The notes below the pieces were generated by a model. It searched no databases and was not told where the DNA came from. It worked only from the letters and a program-made list of their open reading frames with translations. The position numbers and the translations under genes are program-made. From positions 62,001 through 126,000 of the forward strand of contig NZ_AP025032.1 of NCBI RefSeq assembly GCF_019973775.1: DNA of 64,000 nt. The letters run 5' to 3'. Shown here piece by piece: positions 25,173-33,704 of this stretch (position 1 is its first letter; every line of letters starts with the position of its first letter). Source of the DNA: Aureimonas sp. SA4125 (lineage in GTDB: Bacteria; Pseudomonadota; Alphaproteobacteria; Rhizobiales; Rhizobiaceae).

Positions 25173-28043
25173 ATGGCATCGCTGTACAAATACGCCTGGA
25201 AGCACACAAAGCGCGACCAGATCTGGATGCTGGTCGTCGTGGCCCTGTCGATCCCGGCGCTTTTCTTCTCGCTGAACCTCCCCAAACTCATCGTCAACGG
25301 CCCGATCCAGGGCCAAGGTTTCGAGCGCGGGATGAGCACCCAGACCTATCTCGGGATCTCGCTGCCCGATTGGCTGCCGCTCGGCGGCGGCCTCTCCTTG
25401 TTCGACGGCTTCACGCTCGACCGCCTGATGGCGCTCTACGTCCTCAGCGGCCTCTTCCTCTTGATGGTCATCGTCAACGGCTGGTTCAAATACTACCTCA
25501 ACACCTACAAGGGCCGGCTCGGCGAGCGCATGCTGCGCCGCATGCGCTTCGAGTTCGTCGATCTCGTCCTGCGCTTTCCCATCCTGCGCTTCCGCCAGCT
25601 CCGCTCGCCCGAGGTCGCCTCGATGATCAAGGACGAGTTGGAGCCGATCGGCGGCTTCATCGGCGAAGCCTTCGTCACCCCCGTCTACCTGATCAGCCAG
25701 GTGCTGACGGCGATCGTCTTCATCTTCGTCCAGAGCGTCCAGCTCGGCATGGTGGCGATGGCGGTGATGGTCATCCAGATCGTGCTGATCCCGCGCATGC
25801 GGCGGCGCCTGCTCGTTCTCGGCCGCCAGCGCCAGCTGACGGCGCGCATGTTCGCCGGCCGGGTCGGCGAGATCGTGGAGGGCATCGCCAGCGTCCACAC
25901 CAACGACACGTCCAACTACGAGCGCGCCGGGGTCGCCGAAGAACTCGGCCGCATCTACCTGATCCGCTTCGACATCTACCAGTGGAAGTTCCTGGTCAAA
26001 TTTCTGAACAATTTCCTCAGCCAGGTGACACCCTTCATCTTCTATCTCTTCGGCGGCTATTTCGCGATCCGCGGCCAGCTCGACATCGGCCAGCTGGTCG
26101 CGGTGATCGCCGCCTACAAGGACCTGCCCTCGCCGCTGAAGGACCTGATCGACTGGGACCAGAGCCGGCTCGACGTGACGGTTAAGTACGAGCAGGTGGT
26201 CGAGCAGTTCGACGTCGACAACATCGCTGATGCCGCGCTGCAGAAGCCGGTGATGGAGCGCATCCCGGCGCTCGCCAGCGGCTTCGCCCTGACCAGCGTC
26301 GGAGCCAAGGACGATTCCGACGGGCGCCTGTTCGAGCAGGTGACGCTCGACCTGCCGCTCGGCGAGCGGGTCGCCGTGGTCTCGGGCATCGGCGAGGGGG
26401 CCGAGCATGTCGCCGAGGTGCTGGGGCGGCTGCGGCCGGCTGATGTCGGCCAGATCATCCTGGCCGGCGAAGCGCTCGACAAGCTGCCGGAGGCCGTGAC
26501 GGGCCGGCGCGTGGCCTATGTCGATGCCTCGCCGTATTTTCCAAGGGCGACGCTGCGCGATACGCTCCTCTATAGCCTGCGCCATTATCCCGTGAAACAG
26601 GGCCCCCGCGGCAAGAACGCCGAGGAGGCGAAAATCCGCCACGAGACGAAACGCTCGGGCAATACGCTGCTCGACGTGCGCGACGACTGGATCGACTACG
26701 AGGCGCTGGGGCTTGCCTCGCCTGAAGAGCTCGGCCACCGCCTCGCGGAGATTCTGAAGCTCGTGATCCTCGATCGCGACGTCCACCTCTTCGGCCTGCG
26801 AACGCGCGTGCCGGCCGAATTCCAGGAAGAGGTCGCCGCGACGGTGCTCCAGTCGCGGCATGCCTTCCGCGACCTGCTCGCGGCCGAGGACATGGAGGCC
26901 TATGTCGAGCCCTTCGATTCCGATCGCTACATCGCCAATGCCTCGATCATGGAGAACATCGTCTTCGGCGCGCCCGTCGACCAGCGCCTCGGCCTGTCGC
27001 AGTTCTATGTCCACCCGTTCGCCCGCGACACCCTGCGCGCCACGGGGCTTTCGTCCGACCTCTTCGAGATCGGCCGCAACATCGCCGCGACGATGATCGA
27101 ACTGTTCGGCGAGCTCGAGCCGGGAAATCCGCTGCTGCAGCGCATCTCGGTGATGACGCCGGAGGAACTCGGCGACTACCGCCAGGTCCTCTCGCGCGCC
27201 GCCGGGCGCACCTACGAGCAGGCGGGCGATGCCGAGCGTGCGGCCCTCGTGCGGCTCGCCCTCAGCTATATCGAGCCGAGCCATCGCCTGGGGATCATCG
27301 ACGATGCCTTCAGGCAGCGCGTCGTCGAGACCCGCCGCATCTTCCGCGAGAAGATCCCCGAGGAACTGGCCGGCATGCTGGTCTTCCACGATGCGGACGC
27401 CTTCAACCCGGCCGCCTCGATCCAGGACAACATCCTCTTCGGCCGCATCGCCTACGACCTCGCCAATGCGACCGCGGCGGTGGAGGGCCTTCTCCTGCGC
27501 ACCTTCGACGAACTCGGTCTGTCCGACATCGTCCAGGCGGCCGGCCTCTACTACGACGTCGGCGCCGGGGCCAAGCGCCTGTCGGTCGGCCAGCAGCAGA
27601 AGCTCGCGCTCGCCCGCGCACTGATGAAGGCGCCGGACTACCTCATCGTCAACCGCGGTCTTTCGGCGCTCGATGCCGACAGCCAGTCCCGCATCATCGA
27701 GGCGACGCTGGCCTATGGGAAGCGTGCCGAAGCGCCCTTCGGCACCTTCTGGGTTCTCGCCTCGGCGCAGCACGCCGAGCTTTTCGACAGGGCGATCGAG
27801 TTCAAGGCTGGCCGCGTCGTCGCCGATGCTCCGATCGAGGGCAAGGTGCCGGCCTTCGTCGAGGAGGTCGAGGAGATCGAGGAAGCCGAAGCGGGGCAGG
27901 CGAGCAACGGATCCGCCGGTCCACAGGCCGGCAAGACCCGCCCGGAGATGGCAGGATCGCCCACCGAGGACGAGGCGGAAGTGCCGGGGGAGACCCCTTT
28001 GCCGCCCCCGCCTGAAGCCGGAAGCGCTGCGACGGTTCGCTGA
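25173..28043 (+). CDS. ABC-exporter-like membrane protein with degenerate, expanded ATPase domain
   Basis: This 956-residue protein has an ABC1-type membrane domain (about 1-330, five to six helices) and an ABC-like C-terminal half. The Walker A position reads SGIGEGAEH (404-412) without the catalytic Lys. The signature LSVGQQQK (803-810) survives, but the Walker B position reads YLIVNRGLSALD (823-834) without the usual Asp-Glu. Between them lie about 400 residues, three times the normal spacing, containing three Q-loop-like blocks (447-469, 577-599, 735-757), each ending in a T/SIxxNI-FG-type motif. The tail after 870 is acidic and proline-rich. It is unlikely to hydrolyse ATP normally and may act as a sensor or scaffold for the cNMP-binding and cyclase genes that follow. 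The start has only a weak ribosome site. Confidence 0.8.
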   Translation: MASLYKYAWKHTKRDQIWMLVVVALSIPALFFSLNLPKLIVNGPIQGQGFERGMSTQTYLGISLPDWLPLGGGLSLFDGFTLDRLMALYVLSGLFLLMVIVNGWFKYYLNTYKGRLGERMLRRMRFEFVDLVLRFPILRFRQLRSPEVASMIKDELEPIGGFIGEAFVTPVYLISQVLTAIVFIFVQSVQLGMVAMAVMVIQIVLIPRMRRRLLVLGRQRQLTARMFAGRVGEIVEGIASVHTNDTSNYERAGVAEELGRIYLIRFDIYQWKFLVKFLNNFLSQVTPFIFYLFGGYFAIRGQLDIGQLVAVIAAYKDLPSPLKDLIDWDQSRLDVTVKYEQVVEQFDVDNIADAALQKPVMERIPALASGFALTSVGAKDDSDGRLFEQVTLDLPLGERVAVVSGIGEGAEHVAEVLGRLRPADVGQIILAGEALDKLPEAVTGRRVAYVDASPYFPRATLRDTLLYSLRHYPVKQGPRGKNAEEAKIRHETKRSGNTLLDVRDDWIDYEALGLASPEELGHRLAEILKLVILDRDVHLFGLRTRVPAEFQEEVAATVLQSRHAFRDLLAAEDMEAYVEPFDSDRYIANASIMENIVFGAPVDQRLGLSQFYVHPFARDTLRATGLSSDLFEIGRNIAATMIELFGELEPGNPLLQRISVMTPEELGDYRQVLSRAAGRTYEQAGDAERAALVRLALSYIEPSHRLGIIDDAFRQRVVETRRIFREKIPEELAGMLVFHDADAFNPAASIQDNILFGRIAYDLANATAAVEGLLLRTFDELGLSDIVQAAGLYYDVGAGAKRLSVGQQQKLALARALMKAPDYLIVNRGLSALDADSQSRIIEATLAYGKRAEAPFGTFWVLASAQHAELFDRAIEFKAGRVVADAPIEGKVPAFVEEVEEIEEAEAGQASNGSAGPQAGKTRPEMAGSPTEDEAEVPGETPLPPPPEAGSAATVR

Positions 28044-28217
28044 TGGGCCCGTCTTCGCTCCGTTCCGGCTGTGAACTTGGCACGCGACGGGGCTTGTCAC
28101 CTGCTTTGGGATGACGGACAGTCACGCAGGCACCATATAAAACGTGATCTGTCATCAAGCGGATCAAAGACTTCAGTAGAGCAAGGCGTTTCATCTCTTG
28201 CGGAGATCGTTGACGAC

Positions 28218-28679
28218 ATGAGCCAGTTGAAGAACGAGGTCGATATCCTGCGGCGGGTGCCGCTGTTTTCGGGCGTCGATTCGCCGAAACTGAAGCTCCT
28301 CGCCTTCACCTCGCAGGTGGTCCGCTACCGCAAGGACGAGACGCTCTTCCGGGAAGGCGATGTCGGCGACAGCGCCTATGTCATTCTCAGCGGCAATGCC
28401 CGGGTCTTTGCGACCACGCCCCAGGGCCGGATCGACCTTGCCGAGGTCGGCGAGACCGATTTCGTCGGCGAGATCGCCATCCTCTGCGACGTTCCGCGCA
28501 CGGCGACCGTCGAGGCGACGTCGGATCTGACGGCGTTGAAGGTCAACAAGGAGTGTTTCGGCGAACTCCTGACCACTTTCCCCTCCATGGGCATCGCGAT
28601 GCTTCGGGAACTCGGTTTTCGACTCAGCCGGACGACGGCGGACCTCGTCGCGGCCGAAAGCCGGAACGCCCGTGGGTGA
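28218..28679 (+). CDS. Stand-alone cyclic-nucleotide-binding protein
   Basis: The 153-residue protein is essentially one cNMP-binding domain (about 12-130) with no DNA-binding helix-turn-helix, so it is not a Crp-type regulator. The phosphate-binding cassette is intact: FVGEIAILCDVPRTATV, with Gly84, Glu85 and Arg94 in the positions that grip the cyclic phosphate. The start ATG is at 28218; the frame is open upstream without homology. It lies 174 bases after the degenerate ABC gene and 57 before the MBL gene, on the same strand as two cyclases, so it probably reads the cyclic nucleotide they make. Confidence 0.88.
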   Translation: MSQLKNEVDILRRVPLFSGVDSPKLKLLAFTSQVVRYRKDETLFREGDVGDSAYVILSGNARVFATTPQGRIDLAEVGETDFVGEIAILCDVPRTATVEATSDLTALKVNKECFGELLTTFPSMGIAMLRELGFRLSRTTADLVAAESRNARG

Positions 28680-28736
28680 TGCCGCAGAGGTAAGGTCGGG
28701 AAGGCGCGCGGCGTCCTTTCCCGCCCGCAGGGGCTG

Positions 28737-29627
28737 ATGGCGGTGGACGGGGCGGACGGCGGTGCTTTCACCATCAAGGTCTGGGGTGCCCGCGGTACCT
28801 TGCCAGGCTGCGGCGAGGGGCAGACCGCCTTCGGCACGGAAACCTGCTGCGTCGAGATGCAGATCGACGGCCACCGGCTGATCTTCGATGCGGGAACCGG
28901 CATCGTCGCGCTGGGCCGTGAGATGGCGGCCGAAGGCGCCGGCGGTGCCGATCTCTTCTTCAGCCATGTCCACTACGACCACATCATGGGCCTGCCCTTC
29001 TTCCTCCCGCTCTACAAGCCGGGATGCAGGATTTCCGTCTCGGCCGGGCACATGCTGGACGGGCGATCCTGCGCCGACATCGTCACCGACTATATGCGCG
29101 CGCCCTTCCTGCCGATCACGCCGAAGGTCTTCTCCGCCGACGTGGACTATCGCAGCTTTCAGCCGGGGGACGGGCTGACCCCGCAGGCCGGAATCGAGAT
29201 CGCGACGGCGCGGCTGCGCCATCCGAACGGCGCCGTCGGTTACCGCGTCAGTCATCGGGGTCGCGTGGCCGCCTATGTCACCGATACCGAGCACGAGCCG
29301 GGCGAGACGGACGCAGCGGTGCTCGGCCTGTTCGAGGGGGCGGACATCGTCTTCTACGATACCACCTACACCGATGAGGAGATGGAAAAGTACCGGGGCT
29401 ACGGCCACTCTTCCTGGCAGGAGGGCGTTCGCCTGGCCGAGGCGGCCGGCGCCCGCCAGCTCGTGCTTTTCCATCACGCCCATTACCGCGACGACGCCGC
29501 CCTGGCGCGCATCGAGGCGGAGGCGCGCGCCGTCTTCCCGAACGTGGTCGTCGGCCGCACCGGGCTCGCCTTCCGCCTTGCCGAGCCGGTCGATCGCCGG
29601 GAGGACGTGGATGGCGGTCACGACTGA
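28737..29627 (+). CDS. MBL-fold metallo-hydrolase, possibly acting on a cyclic nucleotide
   Basis: The 296-residue cytoplasmic protein starts after a short tail with VWGARGTLPGCG and has the metal-binding HVHYDH motif (77-82), then YVTDTEH and FYDTTYTDEE with further ligands and a late FHHAHYRDD. This pattern belongs to MBL-fold hydrolases with PhnP/RNase Z-like cores, a superfamily that includes phosphodiesterases. The position between a cNMP-binding gene and a cyclase gene suggests turnover of the same second messenger, which is inference. Its last 17 bases overlap the next gene. Confidence 0.83.
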   Translation: MAVDGADGGAFTIKVWGARGTLPGCGEGQTAFGTETCCVEMQIDGHRLIFDAGTGIVALGREMAAEGAGGADLFFSHVHYDHIMGLPFFLPLYKPGCRISVSAGHMLDGRSCADIVTDYMRAPFLPITPKVFSADVDYRSFQPGDGLTPQAGIEIATARLRHPNGAVGYRVSHRGRVAAYVTDTEHEPGETDAAVLGLFEGADIVFYDTTYTDEEMEKYRGYGHSSWQEGVRLAEAAGARQLVLFHHAHYRDDAALARIEAEARAVFPNVVVGRTGLAFRLAEPVDRREDVDGGHD

Positions 29628-31038
29628 AGAGGACGATGCGCAGCGCGTGACGGGTTGGATCCGCCCATCGGAGATCCTGGCCCAGCTTCGCGGCGCCGAT
29701 CTCGCCCAGACGCTGTCTCCCAGCATCAGGGAGCAGGTGGTGCGCAAGGACGATGTCGGCGAGGTTCTGGTGAAGATCATCCAGATCTTCATCGTCTCCT
29801 TCGTGGCGCTCCTCTACGTGCTGGCGCCGCGGCCGACCGACATCGGCACGCTGTGGTCGCCGACGCCCTATTTTCTCTCCGCCTATCTCGTCCTGACCTT
29901 TGCCGGGCTCCTCTGGGCCCTGCATCCGCCGGTGCCGGCCTTTGCCATCTACGCCTCGATCGCGCTCGATTTCATCCTGCTCTACACCCTGATCTGGAGT
30001 TTCCACCGGCAATACGGGCAGCCGCCGAGCTTCGTCTTGAAGTCGCCGACGCTCCTTTACGTCTTCCTGTTCATCGCCATCAGGACGCTGCGCTTCGAGG
30101 TCCGCTTCGTCGTCGCGGCGGGCGTGATGGCGGCGCTCGGCTGGGTCGTGATCCTCGCCTGGGTCATCCTCGTCGACCCCGAGCATGCGATCATCACCCG
30201 CAACTACGTGACCTATCTGACCAGCAACACCGTTCTAATCGGCGCCGAGATCGACAAGATCCTCCTCATCACCATGGTGACCGCCGTGCTGGCGCTGTCG
30301 CTGACCCTCGCCAAGCGGCTGCTCGTCTCCTCGATCAGCGAGGCGCAGGCGGCCGGCAACCTGTCGCGCTTCTTCGATCCGGCTGTCGCCAGCGACATCC
30401 GCGACCAGGATGGCGACACCGCCCCCGGCGACGGCGAGCTTCGCAACGCTACCATCCTCTTCATCGACCTGCGCAATTTCACCACGATCGCCGCAAGCCG
30501 CCCGCCGGCGGCCGTCATCGGGGCGCTGGCGGCCGCCCAGGCGGTGCTGGTGCCGATCGTGCGCGAGCATGGTGGCACGATCGACAAGTTCATGGGCGAC
30601 GGCATCATGGTCACCTTCGGCGCCGTCAGGCCGAGCGTGGGGCACGCCGCCGACGCGCTGCGCTGCGCGATCGCGGTTCTCGACGGCTTTGCCGACTTCG
30701 CGCGGGCCGAGGACGGATCCTGGTTCGCGGCGGAAGGGCTCGGCGTCGCCGCGGTGACGGGGCCGGTCATTTCGGGACTGGTCGGCGTCGAGGGCCGCCT
30801 CGAATTCACCGTCATCGGCAGCGCCGTCAATCTCTGCGCCAAGCTCGAGAAGCACAACAAGGTGCTGGGCTCGCAGGGGATGACGACGGCGACGACGCTC
30901 GCTCTGGCAACAGGGCAGGGCTATGCCGCCGAGCCTGACCTTTCCTCCGAGATCGTCGCCATTCCCGGCATCGTCGACCCCGTCGAGATCGTCGTCCTGC
31001 GCCGTCCGGGAGGGATGGCGGGCGGCCGAGAGCGATGA
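29611..31038 (+). CDS. Membrane-bound class III adenylate/guanylate cyclase
   Basis: The 475-residue protein has six membrane helices (about 55-73, 86-106, 110-131, 145-158, 165-188, 216-237), a linker and a class III cyclase domain (about 276-470). Metal-binding Asp286 (FIDLRNFT) and Asp330 (DKFMGD), adenine-contacting Lys326 and Thr400 and ribose-contacting Asn407 are present. The usual transition-state Arg is Lys411 (VNLCAKLE). The fold is therefore intact but with a conservative change at a key residue. Its start overlaps the MBL gene by 17 bases and its stop overlaps the next cyclase (ATGA). ATP as substrate is predicted from Lys/Thr. Confidence 0.88.
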   Translation: MAVTTEEDDAQRVTGWIRPSEILAQLRGADLAQTLSPSIREQVVRKDDVGEVLVKIIQIFIVSFVALLYVLAPRPTDIGTLWSPTPYFLSAYLVLTFAGLLWALHPPVPAFAIYASIALDFILLYTLIWSFHRQYGQPPSFVLKSPTLLYVFLFIAIRTLRFEVRFVVAAGVMAALGWVVILAWVILVDPEHAIITRNYVTYLTSNTVLIGAEIDKILLITMVTAVLALSLTLAKRLLVSSISEAQAAGNLSRFFDPAVASDIRDQDGDTAPGDGELRNATILFIDLRNFTTIAASRPPAAVIGALAAAQAVLVPIVREHGGTIDKFMGDGIMVTFGAVRPSVGHAADALRCAIAVLDGFADFARAEDGSWFAAEGLGVAAVTGPVISGLVGVEGRLEFTVIGSAVNLCAKLEKHNKVLGSQGMTTATTLALATGQGYAAEPDLSSEIVAIPGIVDPVEIVVLRRPGGMAGGRER

Positions 31039-32315
31039 GCGAGGACACGCTCGTCGAGCGGATCGGCGACTGGCTGATCGAACAGGCGCTGGCCGACAGC
31101 CCCTTCCCGGGCACCTTTCGCCAGTTCTGCCTGCGCTTGCGGTCGATCGGCATCCCCGTGGTGCGCGCCCGCGTCATCTGGCCGACGCTCCACCCGCTCT
31201 TCCGCGCCGAGACGCTGCTCTGGCATCTGGACGAGCCGCTCGAATTCCAGCAGTTCAACCATCAGGACAGGGAAAGCGAGGCCTGGAAACAGAGCCCGAT
31301 CCGCTGGATGCTGGAAGAGGACGTCACGGTCATGCGGCGCCGGCTGACGGGCCCCGATCCGCAGCTCGATTTCGCTCTCCTCGAGGAACTGGCGGGGGAA
31401 GGCTATACGGATTTTCTGGGCATCCGCACCTCCTTCACCGGCAGCCGCCCGGCGCTGCGGCCCGACGGCCGGGCCGATTTCGGCCTCCACGTCACCTGGG
31501 TGACGGAGCGCCGGTCGGGCTTCTCGGACGCGGACATCGGCGCGCTTCAGCGCCTCCAGCCCTATTTCGCGGTGGCCTGCAAGACCGCGATCCAGCCGAG
31601 GATGACGGCCAACATCACCGATGCCTATCTCGGGCCGACGGTGGCGCGGCAGGTGCTTTCGGGCCAGATCCAGCTTGGCAGCGGCAGCCATACGCTGGCT
31701 CTGGTCTGGTACTCGGACCTGCGCGATTCCACCCGTTTCTCGGAGACCCTCGACGAGACGCGCTATCTCGCCCTCCTCAACGCCTATTTTGGCTGCGTCG
31801 CGACGGCTGCCATCGAGGCGGGCGGCGAGGTGCTGGCCTTCATCGGCGATGCGGTGCTCGCGATCTTTCCGATCAAGGGCGAGGGCTGCGAGGTCGGCGA
31901 GACGCTCGACGACGTCGTGCGGGCCGCGACGGAAGCGGCGCACCAGGCGCGGGCGGCCGTGGCGGCGCTGAACGCGACGCGGCAAGCCGATGGCGAGAGG
32001 CCGATCGGCTTCGGCATCGCCATGAACATCGGCGAGGTGATGTTCGGCAATGTCGGCATCCCCCGGCGGCTCTCCTTCTCGATCGTCGGCCCGACGGTCA
32101 ACGAGGCCGCGCGGATCGAGAAGATGACGAAGACGCTCGGCACCGGCGTCCTCGCCACGCACGCCGTCGCCGCGACCGACCCGTCGGCCTGGACCTCCGT
32201 CGGCGCCCATTTGCTTGCCGGCCTGGAGCACCCGGTGGAGCTCTACGCGCTGCTGGAAGCGGCGGCCGTCGACCCGCTCCGGCTCGCGGCACCCGCGGCG
32301 GAAGGGTTTCGCTGA
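31035..32315 (+). CDS. Second class III nucleotide cyclase, soluble
   Basis: The 426-residue protein has an uncharacterised N-terminal region (1-190) resembling that of soluble rhizobial cyclases, then a class III domain (about 215-400). Asp228 (WYSDLRDST), Asp272 (FIGDA), Asn356 and Arg360 (TVNEAARIE) are kept. The base-selecting Lys of the DKF-type motif is Ala268 (GEVLAFIGD), and the Asp/Thr position is Ser349. It thus lacks what cyclase 1 has and has the Arg that cyclase 1 lacks. Either substrate differs from ATP, or it works in a heterodimer. ATGA overlap with cyclase 1 implies coupled translation. Confidence 0.87.
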   Translation: MSEDTLVERIGDWLIEQALADSPFPGTFRQFCLRLRSIGIPVVRARVIWPTLHPLFRAETLLWHLDEPLEFQQFNHQDRESEAWKQSPIRWMLEEDVTVMRRRLTGPDPQLDFALLEELAGEGYTDFLGIRTSFTGSRPALRPDGRADFGLHVTWVTERRSGFSDADIGALQRLQPYFAVACKTAIQPRMTANITDAYLGPTVARQVLSGQIQLGSGSHTLALVWYSDLRDSTRFSETLDETRYLALLNAYFGCVATAAIEAGGEVLAFIGDAVLAIFPIKGEGCEVGETLDDVVRAATEAAHQARAAVAALNATRQADGERPIGFGIAMNIGEVMFGNVGIPRRLSFSIVGPTVNEAARIEKMTKTLGTGVLATHAVAATDPSAWTSVGAHLLAGLEHPVELYALLEAAAVDPLRLAAPAAEGFR

Positions 32316-32546
32316 GGCTCCAAGGTCGGTCTGCGAGCCCGCGAAATGGCTCCAGCAGACCTTCTCACGGCCTCACTCCAGGTCTTCGTCATGCCTTTCC
32401 CAATCTTGATGGCAAAAAGCCGACTGCACTGAACCCGGTCGCGAAGGCGAAGCCACGCGGCATGGGTTCTCCAGCCCGAGAATGACTATCCTCATGCGTT
32501 TGGCGTTTCAGCTCTCCGGGTTGCTACTGCCGCCCGAGCTTCCCTC

Positions 32547-33704
32547 TCAGTTCGACGAATGCGGATCCACCGCGTCGCGCAGCCCGTCGCCGAGGAAGGA
32601 GAAGGCCAGCACGGTGAGCATGACCGGGAGCATCGGCATCAGCAGCCAGGGATAGAGCGCCACCGCCTCGATGTTCTGCGCTTCCGACAGGAGGACGCCC
32701 CACGAGGTGATCGGGGGGCGCAGGCCGAGGCCGAGGAAGCTGAGGGCGGTTTCCGCGAGGATCATGGAGGGGATTGATAGCGAGGCCGAGGCGATGAGGT
32801 GGCTCATGAAGTTCGGCAGGAGATGGCGCGAGATGATGCGGCCGGGGGTGGCTCCCATCACGACGGCGGCGGCGGTGAAATCCTCCTCGCGAAGGGACAG
32901 GAGCTTGGAGCGCACGGCGCGGGCCAGCCCCGGCCAGTCGAGGAGGGCGAGGATCAGCGTGATGCCGAAATAGACGAGGATCGGGCTCCAGGTGACCGGC
33001 AGCGAGGCCGAGAGGGCCAGCCACAGCGGCAGTTCCGGGATGGAGCGCAGCGTCTCGGTGGTCCGCTGCACCCAGTAGTCGATCCTGCCGCCGAAATAGC
33101 CGGCGATGCCGCCGAAGAAGAGACCGAGGGCAAACGACATGGCGACGCCGACGAGGCCGACCGTCAGCGAGATGCGCGCGCCGTAGATCAGACGCGACAG
33201 CATGTCGTGGCCGAGCCGGTCGGTGCCAAGCGGGAACAGCGTGCTCCCTTCCGGCGGACAGACGAGGTGGAAGTCGCCGGGCACGAGGCCCCAGAAATTG
33301 TAGGAGTCGCCGCGGCAGAAGAAGCGGATCGGCCGCGGCTCGGTGCCGGCCGTGTAATGGCGCTGCAGCGTATCGAGATCGAGTCTGCCCACCATGTCGT
33401 AGACGAAGGGGCCGACGAAGCTGCCCTCGTGGAAGAGGTGGATCGCCTGCGGCGGCATGAAGATATGCGTGGTGTTGCGCGTCTCCAGCCCGTAGGGCGC
33501 GATGATCTCGGTGAAGAGGACGCTGAGATAGGCCGGCACAAGGAAGGCCAACGCGATCAGCGCGATGCGGTGCCGCCGGAAACGCCACCAGATCAGCTGG
33601 CGCTGCGAGGCCTGCATGTATTTTTCGGAATAGTACGACCCCTCCGCCATCGTGCGCTCGGGATCGAAGGGCTCGGTCGAAACGGTGTGCGGGAGCGCGC
33701 TCAT
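32547..33704 (-). CDS. Opp/Dpp-type ABC permease, OppC family
   Basis: This 385-residue inner-membrane permease has one N-terminal helix (about 45-67), a large periplasmic insertion of roughly 100 residues (GRLDLDTLQRHYTAGTEP...) and the five-helix BPD_transp_1 core with the EAA-type loop GATPGRIISRHLLPNF. That insertion is longer than in E. coli OppC and resembles YejE-like permeases. It is the last gene of the eleven-gene operon; its ATG overlaps the OppB-type stop (ATGA). Confidence 0.92.
   Translation of the reverse strand: MSALPHTVSTEPFDPERTMAEGSYYSEKYMQASQRQLIWWRFRRHRIALIALAFLVPAYLSVLFTEIIAPYGLETRNTTHIFMPPQAIHLFHEGSFVGPFVYDMVGRLDLDTLQRHYTAGTEPRPIRFFCRGDSYNFWGLVPGDFHLVCPPEGSTLFPLGTDRLGHDMLSRLIYGARISLTVGLVGVAMSFALGLFFGGIAGYFGGRIDYWVQRTTETLRSIPELPLWLALSASLPVTWSPILVYFGITLILALLDWPGLARAVRSKLLSLREEDFTAAAVVMGATPGRIISRHLLPNFMSHLIASASLSIPSMILAETALSFLGLGLRPPITSWGVLLSEAQNIEAVALYPWLLMPMLPVMLTVLAFSFLGDGLRDAVDPHSSN

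Noticed and set aside
24915..28100. A 1061-codon minus-strand frame opposite the degenerate ABC gene
   Set aside because: It has the Arg/Asp/His-rich composition of a shadow frame. The plus-strand frame has clear membrane helices and ABC motifs.
24915..28679. Possibility that the region around the degenerate ABC gene is a prophage or mobile island
   Set aside because: No integrase, transposase, tRNA edge or attachment repeat is visible, and base composition matches the neighbours.
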